Of a stretch of DNA of 64,000 nt, positions 45,264 through 55,641 are shown piece after piece. The notes under the pieces were generated by a model. That model made no database searches and had not been told where the DNA came from. It saw only the letters and a list, made by a program, of their open reading frames with translations. The position numbers and the translations under genes are program-made. The stretch comes from Pseudomonas sp. PDM14 (GTDB taxonomy: Bacteria; Pseudomonadota; Gammaproteobacteria; Pseudomonadales; Pseudomonadaceae). The stretch spans positions 1,054,001-1,118,000 of the forward strand of contig NZ_JACVAQ010000002.1 in the NCBI RefSeq assembly GCF_014851905.1. The letters run 5' to 3'. The stretch's first letter is position 1, and every line of letters begins with the position of its first letter.

Positions 45264-46271
45264 ATGTTCAAGCGGCTCAGAAAAGACTTCCAGCTGTCCA
45301 TCATCACCCTGATGGGCTTGTTCGGCGTGCTCGGTATCTCGCCCTACGCGATCTATCGTCTGCTGCACGGCAACTATCTGGTCGGCACGTCCGACGTGAT
45401 CATCGTCCTGTCCACCGTGCTCGCCGTGGTCTACGCCTGGCGCACTGGCGATACGGTCAAGCCGGGCATCTACCTCGCCAGCGTGTTCTCCGTGGCCGCC
45501 ACGCTGATCGCCATCAACCTGGGCGTCAACGGTCTGTTCTGGATCTACCCGCTGATCCTGTTCAACTTCTTCATGGTCTCCCCCGGCAAAGCCATCGCCG
45601 CCACCCTGCTGGTGCTGGTCGGCCTGGTCATCCACGCGTTCTGGACACCGGGCAGCGTGTTCGACAGCCACTACCAGATGATCTCGTTCCTGGTGACCAA
45701 CGTGATGGCCGGCGTACTGACCTTCATCTTCGCCTACCGCACCCGCAGCCAGCGCGACCAGCTGCAGATACTCGCCATCCAGGACCCGCTCACCGGCGCA
45801 CGCAACCGGCGCAGCATGAACGACGAGCTGCGCATCGCCGTGTCCAGCAAACGCCGTCACGGCACTCCTTACGGCGTGCTGGTGATGGACCTCGACCATT
45901 TCAAGCGCGTCAACGATCAGTTCGGCCATCACGCCGGCGACAAGGTACTGATCGATTTCGTCGAATTGATAAAGCGCCACTGCCGCGAGGAAGACCGCCT
46001 GTTCCGCTTCGGCGGCGAAGAGTTCCTCCTGCTGCTGCCTGGCACCACACCGCAAGGCCTAAAGGCAGCGGCGCACAACCTGCAAACACAAGTGCGCGCA
46101 GCCCTACACGGCCCCGGCGGGCCGGTGACGACATCGATTGGCGGAGCGATGCTCGGCGACGGGGAGAACTGGGACAGCTGGCTGCAGCGCGCGGACAAGT
46201 GCCTGTACCGCGCCAAGGGTGCTGGCCGCGACTGCATCGTCATCGACGGCGATAGCACCGTCGACAGCTAG
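45264..46271 (+). CDS. Membrane diguanylate cyclase (GGDEF)
   Basis: A 335-aa inner-membrane enzyme making cyclic di-GMP from GTP. The N-terminal 165 residues hold five or six helices. The GGDEF domain follows: DPLTGARNRRSMNDEL, MDLDHFKRVNDQFGHHAGD with the metal ligand and guanine site, and the signature as GGEEF in FRFGGEEFLLLLPG, an active variant. The product-inhibition I-site RxxD upstream of GGEEF reads HCREEDR, so R-x-x-D is present (REED). It is convergent with pdxJ. Confidence 0.92.
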   Translation: MFKRLRKDFQLSIITLMGLFGVLGISPYAIYRLLHGNYLVGTSDVIIVLSTVLAVVYAWRTGDTVKPGIYLASVFSVAATLIAINLGVNGLFWIYPLILFNFFMVSPGKAIAATLLVLVGLVIHAFWTPGSVFDSHYQMISFLVTNVMAGVLTFIFAYRTRSQRDQLQILAIQDPLTGARNRRSMNDELRIAVSSKRRHGTPYGVLVMDLDHFKRVNDQFGHHAGDKVLIDFVELIKRHCREEDRLFRFGGEEFLLLLPGTTPQGLKAAAHNLQTQVRAALHGPGGPVTTSIGGAMLGDGENWDSWLQRADKCLYRAKGAGRDCIVIDGDSTVDS

Positions 46272-46291
46272 CAGGCCTGGCTGGGCACTAC

Positions 46292-47038
46292 TCAGCCACG
46301 GCCGGCAGCGGCGACGATCAACTGCTTCATCTCAGCCACGGCGCCCTTGAAACCGACAAACAGCGCATGGGCGACGATGGCATGGCCGATATTCAGCTCA
46401 TGCACGCCCGCGATGGCCGCCACCGGCTCGACGTTGTGGTAGTGCAAGCCGTGCCCCGCATTGACGATCAGGCCATGGGCAAGGCCGCAAGCCACGCCGT
46501 CACGAATCCGCGCCAGCTCACGTGCCGTCTCCTCGGGGGCAACGGCATCGGCGTAGCGGCCAGTGTGCAATTCGATCGCCGGCGCACCGATGCGCCGAGA
46601 GGCTTCGATCTGCCGCTCGTCCGCATCGATGAACAGTGACACCTCGCAACCCAGGCGCGCCAGACGCTGCACTGCCGCCTTGATACGCTCCTCCTGCCCC
46701 GCCACGTCCAGACCACCCTCAGTGGTCAGCTCTTGGCGCGTTTCCGGCACCAGGCAGATGTGTTGCGGGCGCACGCTTTCGGCGAAGTCCAGCATGAAAT
46801 CGGTGACACCCATCTCGAAGTTCATACGCGTTTGCAGCACGTCCTTGAGCAGGCGCACATCGCGCTCCTGAATATGCCGACGGTCTTCGCGCAGATGCAC
46901 GGTGATGCCATCGGCACCGGCCTCCTCGGCATCCAGCGCAGCCTTGACCGGGTCGGGGTAGCGCGTGCCACGCGCCTGGCGCAAGGTGGCCACATGATCG
47001 ATGTTCACCCCGAGCAGGATGCGGTTTGCTTCAGTCAC
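46292..47038 (-). CDS. pdxJ: Pyridoxine 5'-phosphate synthase PdxJ
   Basis: A 248-aa TIM barrel that condenses 3-amino-1-hydroxyacetone phosphate with deoxyxylulose 5-phosphate to make pyridoxine 5'-phosphate (vitamin B6). [20 protein letters not shown] at the N-terminus, [13 protein letters not shown], and [15 protein letters not shown] are PdxJ signatures. It is the last gene of the lepA-lepB-rnc-era-recO-pdxJ run and overlaps recO by 8 bp. Confidence 0.97.
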   Translation of the reverse strand: MTEANRILLGVNIDHVATLRQARGTRYPDPVKAALDAEEAGADGITVHLREDRRHIQERDVRLLKDVLQTRMNFEMGVTDFMLDFAESVRPQHICLVPETRQELTTEGGLDVAGQEERIKAAVQRLARLGCEVSLFIDADERQIEASRRIGAPAIELHTGRYADAVAPEETARELARIRDGVACGLAHGLIVNAGHGLHYHNVEPVAAIAGVHELNIGHAIVAHALFVGFKGAVAEMKQLIVAAAGRG

Positions 47039-47729
47039 GTGCGGACTCCTTGAGATTCATGAACAGTTCGCGGCTGACCAGAGGCCGACCGCCAAGATGA
47101 GGGGCGAGTGCCTGACGCATCAAGCGCTTGGCCGCAGCCAGCGCACCCGGTGACGTCCAGTCGGCATTGGCCATGGCCAACAGGTCAGCGCCCTGGAACA
47201 GCCCCGGCTGCAGCTGGTAAACAGGTTCCAGACCAGCATCCGGCTGCAGGCGATAGAGGCCATCGGCGAGCACGGGCTGACCAGCCAGATCGCTATCCAG
47301 GGCGAAACCATAGCCCAACTCGTCGAGCAGCCGCCATTCGAAGGCACGCAGCAACGGCTCCAGCGGCGGATTGCCAGCCAGCGCCTGCAATGTCAGGGCG
47401 TAATGATCGAACAGTGCCGGATGCGGGTCTTCAGCGGGCAGCAGACGGATCAGCAGCTCGTTCAGGTAGATACCACTGAACAGTGCCGCGCCGCTGAGCA
47501 GGTTGGGAATGCCGCCGGCTTCGAGGCGGGCGATGTTCTTCAGCTCGCCATGCCCGCGAAACTCGGCTTCGAGCGGCACGAATGGCCGCGCCAGCGTACC
47601 CGCCTTGCCCCGCGCGCCACGCAATACCGCGCGAAAGCGTCCTTGCGGGGTGAACACGTCAACCAGCGCGCTGGTCTCGCGATAGGCACGGCTGTGCAGG
47701 ACATAGGCCGATTGCGCGCTGGCCTGCAT
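47031..47729 (-). CDS. recO: DNA repair protein RecO
   Basis: A 232-aa recombination mediator with an N-terminal OB fold ([20 protein letters not shown]) and a helical C-terminal domain; the zinc-finger Cys residues of many RecO proteins are absent, as in other gamma-proteobacteria. It helps load RecA at SSB-coated gaps with RecR. It is 3 bp after era and overlaps pdxJ, so it is translationally coupled to both. Confidence 0.95.
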   Translation of the reverse strand: MQASAQSAYVLHSRAYRETSALVDVFTPQGRFRAVLRGARGKAGTLARPFVPLEAEFRGHGELKNIARLEAGGIPNLLSGAALFSGIYLNELLIRLLPAEDPHPALFDHYALTLQALAGNPPLEPLLRAFEWRLLDELGYGFALDSDLAGQPVLADGLYRLQPDAGLEPVYQLQPGLFQGADLLAMANADWTSPGALAAAKRLMRQALAPHLGGRPLVSRELFMNLKESARD

Positions 47730-47732
47730 GGG

Positions 47733-48635
47733 TCAGATGTCGTTATAGCCCAGCGAGCGCAGTGCACGCTCGTCGTCGGACCAGCCGCCCTTCACCTTGA
47801 CCCAAAGATTGAGCATAACCTTGGAGTCGAACAGCACCTCCATGTCCTTGCGCGCCTCCTGGCCGATACGCTTGATGCGCTCGCCCTTGTCGCCAATGAT
47901 GATTTTCTTCTGCCCGTCACGCTCGACCAGGATCAGCGCATGGATGTGCAGAATGCGTCCTTCCTGCTTGAACTCTTCGATCTCGACGGTGATCTGGTAG
48001 GGCAGTTCGGCACCCAGCTGGCGCATGATCTTTTCACGCACCAGTTCGGCGGCAAGGAAACGGCTGGAGCGATCAGTGATCTGGTCTTCCGGGAAGAAGT
48101 GCTCGCCTTCCGGCAGGAAACTGGCCACGAGCCGCTCCAGCGAATCAAGGTTATGCCCCTGCTGAGCGGAAATCGGCACGATTTCCGCTTTCGGCAACTG
48201 CTGCTGCAACCATTCCAAGTGCGGCATCAGTTCGGCCTTGTCCTCGACGCGATCGGTCTTGTTGATCGCCAGGATCACCGGCCCCTGCACATACTGGATG
48301 CGCTCGAGGACCATCTGGTCCTCGTCGGTCCAGCGCGTGCGGTCAACGACGAAGATCACCACGTCGACGTCCTTCAGCGCTGCCGAGGCCGTCTTGTTCA
48401 TGTAGCGGTTGAGCGCCTTGTCACTGTTTTTGTGCAGGCCTGGGGTATCGACGTAGATCGCCTGGACCTCATCCTCGGTCTTGATCCCGAGCATATTGTG
48501 TCGGGTGGTCTGCGGCTTGCGCGAGGTGATCGCGAGCTTCTGCCCGAGAATATGATTGAGCAAGGTGGACTTGCCCACGTTGGGGCGCCCCACGATGGCG
48601 ACATAGCCACAACGCGGCACGGATGCATCAGTCAT
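47733..48635 (-). CDS. era: GTPase Era
   Basis: A 300-aa essential ribosome-assembly GTPase. The G1 motif is [10 protein letters not shown]3 is DTPGLH, G4 is NKTD; the KH domain at the C-terminus has the segment [20 protein letters not shown], then [13 protein letters not shown]. It binds the 3' end of 16S rRNA. The start at 48635 overlaps the rnc stop by 8 bp; in-frame ATGs at 48641 and GTG or ATG further up are alternatives. Confidence 0.97.
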   Translation of the reverse strand: MTDASVPRCGYVAIVGRPNVGKSTLLNHILGQKLAITSRKPQTTRHNMLGIKTEDEVQAIYVDTPGLHKNSDKALNRYMNKTASAALKDVDVVIFVVDRTRWTDEDQMVLERIQYVQGPVILAINKTDRVEDKAELMPHLEWLQQQLPKAEIVPISAQQGHNLDSLERLVASFLPEGEHFFPEDQITDRSSRFLAAELVREKIMRQLGAELPYQITVEIEEFKQEGRILHIHALILVERDGQKKIIIGDKGERIKRIGQEARKDMEVLFDSKVMLNLWVKVKGGWSDDERALRSLGYNDI

Positions 48636-49317
48636 GGCCATTCTCCACACCTAGAGCCACCAGCGCTGCCGCTGCGGCGACCTGCTCGGCAATGCGCCGA
48701 CTGGCGCCCTGCCCTTGAGTCCTGTCATTTAACAGCGCGACATCGCACTGCACGAAAAAGGTTCGGCAATGCGGCTCACCCTGAATATCCACCACCTCGT
48801 ACCGAGGCAGCTCGAGAGCCCGCGACTGGAGGAACTCCTGCAGCCGGGTTTTCGGGTCCTTGTTGGTATCGACCAGCGTCAGACCGTCCAGCTCGTTGCT
48901 CAACCAGGCCAGTACACGCTGGCGTGCCACATCCATGCCTGCGTCCAGGTAGATCGCACCGATCAGCGCTTCGAGTGCATCGGCCAGAATCGAGTCGCGA
49001 CGAAAACCGCCGCTCTTCAGCTCACCAGAACCCAGACGCAGGTACTCACCGAGGTCGAACCCGCGGGCCAGCACAGCAAGCGTCTCACCCTTGACCAGAC
49101 GTGCGCGCAAACGCGACAGCTGCCCCTCGCGCGCCTGCGGAAAACGCTCGAACAGCGCCTCGCCGGCAACGAAATTGAGGATGGCATCACCAAGAAACTC
49201 CAGACGCTCATTGTTGCGACCGGCAAAACTGCGGTGGGTCAGAGCCAGAACCATCAGGTCCTGGTCTTTGAAAGTGTGACCGAGCTGACGCTCAAGACGA
49301 GCTAGGGAAGCACTCAC
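48628..49317 (-). CDS. rnc: Ribonuclease III
   Basis: A 229-aa double-strand-specific RNase. The catalytic signature [14 protein letters not shown] is at about residue 35, the second acidic site in [13 protein letters not shown]; a double-stranded RNA-binding domain occupies about 155-223 ([20 protein letters not shown]). It processes rRNA precursors and often its own mRNA. The start is GTG at 49317, overlapping the stop of the DUF4845 gene (GTGA). Confidence 0.97.
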   Translation of the reverse strand: MSASLARLERQLGHTFKDQDLMVLALTHRSFAGRNNERLEFLGDAILNFVAGEALFERFPQAREGQLSRLRARLVKGETLAVLARGFDLGEYLRLGSGELKSGGFRRDSILADALEALIGAIYLDAGMDVARQRVLAWLSNELDGLTLVDTNKDPKTRLQEFLQSRALELPRYEVVDIQGEPHCRTFFVQCDVALLNDRTQGQGASRRIAEQVAAAAALVALGVENGHD

Positions 49318-49700
49318 GGCATGCGTACGCGGAATTCTTTATCGAAGCGGGCGACTAGGTCGAGGTTTTGGATCAGAGGTTCGCGAGTTTCATAGCTCAG
49401 ATGTGCCCTAAACTCTCCGCCCTCAACCTTAACATCCAAGATATCTCTAATATTAAGGTCTCTCATACCATTAACTTCCATCCCCTTAGCCATATGGACA
49501 TAGAAGTCATTCACGCTACGAACATCCTGCGACGGCTCCGTCTCAACTGAAGTTATCATTTTCTCCAGCGTCATATAATCCATGTAATGTGGAAGCATTT
49601 TAAAAATCATGCTGGCAAAAAATGCACTTATCGCAATAAGGACCATCCAACTAAGAACAGATATACCAATCTGCGAACGGTAAAATTTATAGTCCCCCAC
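49314..49700 (-). CDS. DUF4845 membrane protein
   Basis: A 128-aa single-pass protein (helix about residues 14-34, [20 protein letters not shown]) with a conserved extracytoplasmic part [21 protein letters not shown]4845 proteins sit between lepB and rnc in Pseudomonas (PA0769 position); function unknown. The start is a GTG at 49700 spaced correctly from GAGGTG; a GTG at 49712 overlaps that site. Base composition is odd: bases 49381-49740 are about 40% GC by hand count, far below the flanking lepB and rnc. Confidence 0.85.
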   Translation of the reverse strand: MGDYKFYRSQIGISVLSWMVLIAISAFFASMIFKMLPHYMDYMTLEKMITSVETEPSQDVRSVNDFYVHMAKGMEVNGMRDLNIRDILDVKVEGGEFRAHLSYETREPLIQNLDLVARFDKEFRVRMP

Positions 49701-49731
49701 AACACACCTCACGAATAAAAAACCGATGAAT

Positions 49732-50586
49732 TCAGTTGATCAAACCTACACGCGAAAAATTCGGCACACTGCGCAACTTCGGATCGGGCCAACTCATCCA
49801 CACCGCAAACGCCTTCCCAACGATATTGCGATCCGGAACCATCCCCAAGAACTCCTTGGGAATGTTCTTGTCGTTCCAATAGCGACTATCATTGGAGTTG
49901 TCACGATTGTCGCCCATCATGAAGTAGTGCCCCTGCGGAACCAGCCACTCGCTACCGGGCTCGCGACGATTGCGCTGCAGCTCCTTGCGAATCAGGTGCT
50001 CGACCTCACCCAGCTTCTCCTTGTACAGCGCAGCGCTGCCTAAGCTACCCGCCTCTTCACCGAGGAACGTTTCAGCAATCGGCTGCCCGTTAACCAGCAG
50101 GTGCTTACCATTGGTATAGCTGATTCTGTCTCCAGGCAAACCGACAACGCGCTTGATGTAGTTGATATTCGGGTCGCTCGGGTAACGGAAGACCATGACA
50201 TCGCCACGCTGGGGATCACCCACTTCGATGATCTTGGTGTCGATAACCGGAAGACGAATGCCGTAGGCAAATTTGTTGACCAGGATGAAGTCACCGATAT
50301 CCAGTGTCGGCTTCATTGAGCCGGACGGAATCTGGAACGGTTCCAGCAGGAACGAACGCAATACCAGCACGATAGCCAATACGGGAAAGAACGATTTGCC
50401 GTACTCAACCAGTACCGGCTCGCGATTCAAGCGCTGCAGCACACTCTCATCAGGTTGACTGACCTGCCCTTCATAGGCAGCAATAGCGACCCGACGGCGT
50501 GGCGCCAGCACCAGCAAATCCAGAAGAGCGAGTGCACCGCACACCGCAACGGCGATAACCAGAATCAACGGAAAATTGAACGACAT
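49732..50586 (-). CDS. lepB: Signal peptidase I LepB
   Basis: A 284-aa inner-membrane signal peptidase. Two N-terminal helices are followed by box B with the nucleophile Ser in PSGSMKPTLDIGDFILVNKF, the general-base Lys in NYIKRVVGLPGD, and box E GDNRDNSNDSRYW. It cleaves signal peptides of secreted proteins. It lies 5 bp after lepA. Confidence 0.97.
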   Translation of the reverse strand: MSFNFPLILVIAVAVCGALALLDLLVLAPRRRVAIAAYEGQVSQPDESVLQRLNREPVLVEYGKSFFPVLAIVLVLRSFLLEPFQIPSGSMKPTLDIGDFILVNKFAYGIRLPVIDTKIIEVGDPQRGDVMVFRYPSDPNINYIKRVVGLPGDRISYTNGKHLLVNGQPIAETFLGEEAGSLGSAALYKEKLGEVEHLIRKELQRNRREPGSEWLVPQGHYFMMGDNRDNSNDSRYWNDKNIPKEFLGMVPDRNIVGKAFAVWMSWPDPKLRSVPNFSRVGLIN

Positions 50587-50591
50587 AGTTC

Positions 50592-52391
50592 TCAGCTATC
50601 CACTTTGAGTACGGCCAGGAAGGCTTCCTGCGGAATCTCCACGCTGCCCACCTGTTTCATCCGCTTCTTACCGGCCTTCTGCTTTTCCAGCAGCTTTTTC
50701 TTACGGCTGACGTCGCCGCCGTAACACTTGGCCAGTACGTTCTTGCGCAACGCCTTCACAGTAGTTCGCGCAACGATCTGCCCGCCGATGGCCGCCTGGA
50801 TCGCTACATCGAACATCTGGCGCGGAATCAGTTCTTTCATCTTCTCGGTCAATGCACGGCCTTTGTAATGGGCCCTGTCGCGATGCACGATAAGTGCCAG
50901 TGCATCGACTTTTTCCGAGTTGATCAACACGTCCAGCTTGACCAGATTGGCACTCTGGAAGCGATCAAAGCTGTAGTCCAGGGACGCATAACCGCGACTG
51001 ACCGATTTCAAGCGATCGAAGAAATCCAGCACCACTTCATTCATCGGCAGGTCGTAGCAAACCTGAACCTGGCTGCTGAGGAACTGCATATCGCGCTGCA
51101 CACCACGTTTATCGATGCACAAGGTGATGACGTTACCCAGGTGCTCCTGAGGTACGAGAATATTGGCGCGAACGATCGGCTCACGCATGTCCTCCACGGA
51201 CGAAAGATCCGGCAGCCTGGACGGGTTATCGACGTAGATCGTCTCACCGTTCTTCATCACCACTTCGAAGACCACGGTCGGTGCAGTGGTAATCAGATCC
51301 AGGTCGTACTCGCGCTCCAGACGTTCCTGGATGATCTCCATGTGCAGCATGCCGAGGAAGCCGATACGGAAGCCGAAACCAAGCGCCTCAGAGCTTTCCG
51401 GCTCATATTGCAAGGCCGCATCGTTGAGCGTGAGCTTCTGCAATGCTTCGCGGAAGTCTTCGAAATCGTCGGAGCTGACCGGAAACAGGCCAGCATAAAC
51501 CTGCGGTTTAACTCGCTTGAAGCCAGGTAATACGTCGACATCAGGAGTATTGGACAGGGTCAGGGTGTCACCCACCGGTGCACCATGAATGTCCTTGATC
51601 CCGGCGATGATGAAGCCAACCTCACCCGCTTTGAGGTCTTCGGTGGCGGTATGCTTCGGCGTGAAAACGCCCACGCTGTCGACCTGGTGGACCTTGCCGG
51701 TCGACTTGACCAGCACCTTGTCACCCTTCTTGATCCGACCATGACGGACGCGCACCAGGGAAACCACACCCAGGTAATTGTCGAACCAGGAATCGATGAT
51801 CAGCGCCTGCAGCGGCGCTTCGATATCACCCGTAGGAGCCGGGATCACCTCGACCAAGCGCTCCAGCACCTCGTCCACGCCCATGCCGCTCTTGGCACTG
51901 CAGGCAACGGCGTCGGTGGCGTCGATACCGATGATGTGCTCGATCTCGTCCTTGACCTTCTCCGGGTCGGCCTGCGGCAGGTCCATTTTGTTAAGCACCG
52001 GCATGACCTCGAGACCTTGCTCGATGGCGGTGTAGCAGTTGGCGACCGACTGCGCTTCCACGCCTTGCCCAGCATCGACCACCAGCAACGCGCCCTCACA
52101 GGCAGCCAGAGAACGGCTGACCTCATAGGTGAAGTCTACGTGCCCGGGCGTATCGATGAAGTTCAGTTGATAGGTTTTGCCGTCCCGCGCCTTGTAGTGC
52201 AGGGTCACGCTGTGCGCCTTGATCGTGATGCCGCGCTCACGCTCCAGGTCCATGGAGTCGAGCACCTGGGCTTCCATCTCGCGCTCGGACAGGCCGCCAC
52301 ACATCTGGATGAAGCGGTCGGCCAGGGTCGATTTGCCGTGGTCGATGTGGGCGATGATGGAGAAATTGCGGATATGACTCAGGTCACTCAC
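50592..52391 (-). CDS. lepA: Elongation factor 4 (LepA)
   Basis: A 599-aa translational GTPase related to EF-G but lacking domain IV. The N-terminus reads [20 protein letters not shown] (G1), [12 protein letters not shown] (G3), and [10 protein letters not shown] (G4); the unique C-terminal domain ends [18 protein letters not shown]. It acts on ribosomes in unfavourable ionic conditions and in initiation. It opens the lepA-to-pdxJ run, after the mucD terminator. Confidence 0.98.
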   Translation of the reverse strand: MSDLSHIRNFSIIAHIDHGKSTLADRFIQMCGGLSEREMEAQVLDSMDLERERGITIKAHSVTLHYKARDGKTYQLNFIDTPGHVDFTYEVSRSLAACEGALLVVDAGQGVEAQSVANCYTAIEQGLEVMPVLNKMDLPQADPEKVKDEIEHIIGIDATDAVACSAKSGMGVDEVLERLVEVIPAPTGDIEAPLQALIIDSWFDNYLGVVSLVRVRHGRIKKGDKVLVKSTGKVHQVDSVGVFTPKHTATEDLKAGEVGFIIAGIKDIHGAPVGDTLTLSNTPDVDVLPGFKRVKPQVYAGLFPVSSDDFEDFREALQKLTLNDAALQYEPESSEALGFGFRIGFLGMLHMEIIQERLEREYDLDLITTAPTVVFEVVMKNGETIYVDNPSRLPDLSSVEDMREPIVRANILVPQEHLGNVITLCIDKRGVQRDMQFLSSQVQVCYDLPMNEVVLDFFDRLKSVSRGYASLDYSFDRFQSANLVKLDVLINSEKVDALALIVHRDRAHYKGRALTEKMKELIPRQMFDVAIQAAIGGQIVARTTVKALRKNVLAKCYGGDVSRKKKLLEKQKAGKKRMKQVGSVEIPQEAFLAVLKVDS

Positions 52392-52493
52392 GGATCAACA
52401 CTCAAAGAAGCCGCAGGCAGGCTGCCCGCCGAAAATAGCCGAGCATTCTACCTGATCGCCCCGCCTGGCGTTAAGGCATATCACGGCAGACAC

Positions 52494-52523
52494 AAAAAAG
52501 GGGCGGATATCCGCCCCTTTTTT
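52494..52523 (-). terminator. Terminator after mucD
   Basis: GGGGCGGATATCCGCCCC (52500-52517) is a perfect palindrome flanked by six A on the left and a T run on the right. It lies just downstream of the mucD stop on the minus strand and separates the algU-muc operon from lepA. Confidence 0.92.
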
Positions 52524-52534
52524 CGACTGAAGGG

Positions 52535-53953
52535 TTACTCAGATAGCTTGAAGGTGATGAAGCTGGCTCGCCCCTGGCGCAATACGCGCATGGAGACCGA
52601 GCGATCCTTCGGCAACCCCTGAGCCACCTCCGTGAAAGTTTTAGCGGAATCGATGGCGCGGTTGCTCAGGTGCGTGATCACATCACCCGGGCGCAAACCG
52701 ATCAACGCCGCCGGGCCATCCTGCACTTCCTTGATGACCACACCACCACGCAGGTCCAGCGACTTCTTCTGCTCAGCACTGAGATCGGCGACCGAGACAC
52801 CCAGACGATTGCTGCTGCGCTCGCTTTCCGGAGACGCGCCCGCTGCGACTGCACCTTCTTCCGGCAGCGCACCGATGGTCAACTCGAGTGTCTGCCGCGC
52901 ACCTTCACGCACCACATCCAGCTTGATCTTGCTGCCAGGCTTGAGACCACCCACGAGATGAGGTAGATCCGCCGACATCACGATCGGCAGACCATTCATG
53001 CTCAGGATCACGTCACCAACCTGCAGGCCGCCCTTGGCCGCAGGCCCCTCTTCCAGCACCTGCGCCACCAGCGCACCGGCTGGACGCTCGAGACCGAATG
53101 ACTCGGCGAGATCCTTGTTGACCTCCTGAATCACCACACCCAGCCAGCCGCGGCTAACCTTGCCCTCGCTCTTCAGCTGATTGGCCACATCCATGGCCAC
53201 ATCGATCGGAATGGCGAACGACAACCCCATGAATCCACCCGAACGGGTGAAAATCTGCGAGTTGATACCCACTACTTCACCATCCAGATTGAACAGGGGA
53301 CCGCCGGAGTTACCCGGATTGATGGCAACATCCGTCTGGATGAACGGCACGTAGTTTTCGTTAGGCAGGCTGCGCCCTTTCGCACTGACGATACCCGCGG
53401 TAACGGAATGATCGAAGCCGAATGGCGAGCCTATCGCCAACACCCAGGCACCGACCTTCAACGACTCGGACTTGCCGAGCTTGACCGTCGGCAACCCTTT
53501 GCCTTCGACTTTCAGCAAGGCCACGTCAGTGCGTGGGTCCGCACCGATAAGCTTGGCCTGCAGCTCGCTGCGATCGGAGAGACGCACGATGATTTCATCG
53601 GCATCGGCAATGACATGGTTGTTAGTCAGCACATAACCATCAGCCGAGATAATGAACCCCGACCCCAGGGACTGCGCCTCACGCTGACGCCCACCCGGCC
53701 CACGTGGCGCCTGGGGGATGCTGCGCTCGAAGAACTCACGAAGCATCGGCGGCAGCCCTTCAAGATCAGGCATCTGCCCCTGAACCGATGCATCGCGGGT
53801 CGGCAGGTTCTGCCGAGTACTGATATTCACCACGGCAGGAGACGCTTCCTCCACCAACCCAGTGAACTCAGGCAACTCGGCACGCACCACTGCCGCCTGC
53901 CCCAACACCAGCAAGGCGAGCAGATACGACATCGAGGACTTCAGGCTAAACAT
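52535..53953 (-). CDS. mucD: Periplasmic serine protease MucD (DegP/HtrA family)
   Basis: A 472-aa HtrA protease. A signal peptide (about 1-25) is followed by the trypsin-like domain with catalytic His in TNNHVIADAD, Asp in TDVALLKVEG and Ser in GNSGGPLFN, then two PDZ domains (about 265-350 and 380-465). It clears misfolded envelope proteins and restrains the AlgU response. It is separated from mucB by 86 bp where P. aeruginosa has mucC. An in-frame ATG seven codons in is an alternative start. Confidence 0.96.
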   Translation of the reverse strand: MFSLKSSMSYLLALLVLGQAAVVRAELPEFTGLVEEASPAVVNISTRQNLPTRDASVQGQMPDLEGLPPMLREFFERSIPQAPRGPGGRQREAQSLGSGFIISADGYVLTNNHVIADADEIIVRLSDRSELQAKLIGADPRTDVALLKVEGKGLPTVKLGKSESLKVGAWVLAIGSPFGFDHSVTAGIVSAKGRSLPNENYVPFIQTDVAINPGNSGGPLFNLDGEVVGINSQIFTRSGGFMGLSFAIPIDVAMDVANQLKSEGKVSRGWLGVVIQEVNKDLAESFGLERPAGALVAQVLEEGPAAKGGLQVGDVILSMNGLPIVMSADLPHLVGGLKPGSKIKLDVVREGARQTLELTIGALPEEGAVAAGASPESERSSNRLGVSVADLSAEQKKSLDLRGGVVIKEVQDGPAALIGLRPGDVITHLSNRAIDSAKTFTEVAQGLPKDRSVSMRVLRQGRASFITFKLSE

Positions 53954-54039
53954 CGATTAGCACTCCCACAAACAAGTTTGATCCAGCAGATAACAAAGAC
54001 GGCACCTAAGTGCCGTTCAGAAAATCATTGTAGATACGC

Positions 54040-55002
54040 TTAATGGGTTGCATCGGCCGCAGCGCTATCAGGAATGGCCTGAGCAGGCTGCATGGATAAC
54101 GCCACTCGCTCTGCGGTTCCCAAAGGCACTTCGCCGACCACGGTGACCATCATGTCGCCATCTGTCGTGCTCATTCGACGAGAAACCACAGCAGTAGGAC
54201 CAAGTTGACTGCGGGCGTCATCGACGACCACGCCATGTAACGGTTCGAGAAACACCGAAAACCTGGCCAGGCCATCGCCGTACATCAAGCAGGCGACTGG
54301 CTCCGCAGAGGCAGGGCTACGACGCAGAACCGACTGATCCAACGAGAACCCGGGCGGCAACCAGCCCGCTCGCCAACTTTGCGAGGGGTTCTTTTCCAGG
54401 GCAACGAAATTGACCGGACGACATTCGGCACCCGCTTGGAGAACATCATCGGCAAGAGGTTTGGAAGTATCCAGGGTAATGAACTGAAAACGCTCAAGCA
54501 GTGCGCCTTTTTCGCTGATCAGCAGCGACTTCAAGGGCAGAGCGGTTTCTTTATCGAGGTGCAGCTCGAGCGCATAACGATGCTGATCTCGCGGCACGAA
54601 TGCCAGAACAACCGCATCACGATTGGCAACGCGAGAGTCGCCGACCACCTGCATGTCATATCGCTGCGCCAGCTCTTCAGGCTTGAGCAACGGTGCCGGC
54701 CACTTTACGTCGCCGAGCTGGTCGGTTAGACCACCACTGACGCATTGTGGGCGGCCGTCCACGCGAACGGTTTCATTGGCTGCACCATCAAGTTGAAGCA
54801 GCCGCTCCTTCACCGCACCAGCTTGCGCCTCGTGCCAGATTCCGTGAGTGGAGAAGCTACCATTGCGTTCGTACACAAACGCGCCTTGATAGGTATGGTT
54901 TTCGGCTTGTGCCAGACGGCTTAGCCAGTCCTGGACATCGGCAGCATGGGCGGGAAGAACCGCCCAGCTACCGAGCAACGCGATATAACGCAACGCGCGC
55001 AT
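54040..55002 (-). CDS. mucB: Sigma factor regulator MucB
   Basis: A 320-aa periplasmic protein of the MucB/RseB family. The signal peptide ends at VLPAHAAD; the lipid-binding N-terminal domain includes AENHTYQGAFVYERNGSFST, and the C-terminal domain binds the periplasmic part of MucA and shields it from AlgW cleavage. It is 8 bp after mucA, in the algU operon. Confidence 0.96.
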   Translation of the reverse strand: MRALRYIALLGSWAVLPAHAADVQDWLSRLAQAENHTYQGAFVYERNGSFSTHGIWHEAQAGAVKERLLQLDGAANETVRVDGRPQCVSGGLTDQLGDVKWPAPLLKPEELAQRYDMQVVGDSRVANRDAVVLAFVPRDQHRYALELHLDKETALPLKSLLISEKGALLERFQFITLDTSKPLADDVLQAGAECRPVNFVALEKNPSQSWRAGWLPPGFSLDQSVLRRSPASAEPVACLMYGDGLARFSVFLEPLHGVVVDDARSQLGPTAVVSRRMSTTDGDMMVTVVGEVPLGTAERVALSMQPAQAIPDSAAADATH

Positions 55003-55010
55003 GACTTTCC

Positions 55011-55610
55011 TCAGCGGCTTTCTTCCAGACTGGCAGCTCGTGCATAAGGGAGAGCTGCATCCGCACCATTAGCGGTTGCTTGTTGCGCATGCTGGCGCAG
55101 ATACGCCGGCAGTCGCTGTTCATGCCACTCGGAACCCAGTTGCTGAGGCTGAGCGTTCAGCTGTGGGCCTTGGCGCATGGCATCGGCATCTTCGGTGTAA
55201 CCCGCGAGTACAGCCGGGCCTTGAGTCTGAGGCGCAGTCAATACAGGCTGAGCACCTTGCTGTGCAAGTTGAGCACCAGCCAGATCGTCCTGATTGAAGA
55301 AACGTACGCCAGCCAGAACAGCCACGGTAACCGAAGCAGCTACTGCCACACGACCCAGACCACGCCATGGGCCACGTACTGCTTTTGCCGGCACGGCCTC
55401 ATCGGCCAGAGCCGCAGAAACCGCAGCAGCGATATCCAGGCGAGGCTCAAGCAGCTCTTTGTGCATCACCGCACGAGCCAGTTGATAACGCGACCAGGTG
55501 GCGCGCAGTTCTGGTTCTTCGCTGGCAGCAAGCACCCGGCGCAGTTCCAGTTCGTCCGCTTCGTTATCCATCACCGCGGACAGCGATTCCTGCAGGGTTT
55601 CACGACTCAT
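55011..55610 (-). CDS. mucA: Anti-sigma factor MucA
   Basis: A 199-aa single-pass inner-membrane anti-sigma factor for AlgU. The cytoplasmic N-terminal domain starts MSRETLQESLSAVMDNEADE (RseA-type AlgU binding); the membrane helix is about 88-104 (VAVAASVTVAVLAGVRFF). The frame is complete: no mucoidy-type frameshift or truncation is present. The start at 55610 fits the family; the frame upstream of it overlaps the algU end. Confidence 0.96.
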   Translation of the reverse strand: MSRETLQESLSAVMDNEADELELRRVLAASEEPELRATWSRYQLARAVMHKELLEPRLDIAAAVSAALADEAVPAKAVRGPWRGLGRVAVAASVTVAVLAGVRFFNQDDLAGAQLAQQGAQPVLTAPQTQGPAVLAGYTEDADAMRQGPQLNAQPQQLGSEWHEQRLPAYLRQHAQQATANGADAALPYARAASLEESR

Positions 55611-55641
55611 GGTGGTTCCTCTCTTGGCTGTCGCCGCTGTC

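Noticed and set aside
55011..55610. A mucoidy-type mutation in mucA
   Set aside because: The mucA frame is intact from the ATG to the normal C-terminus.
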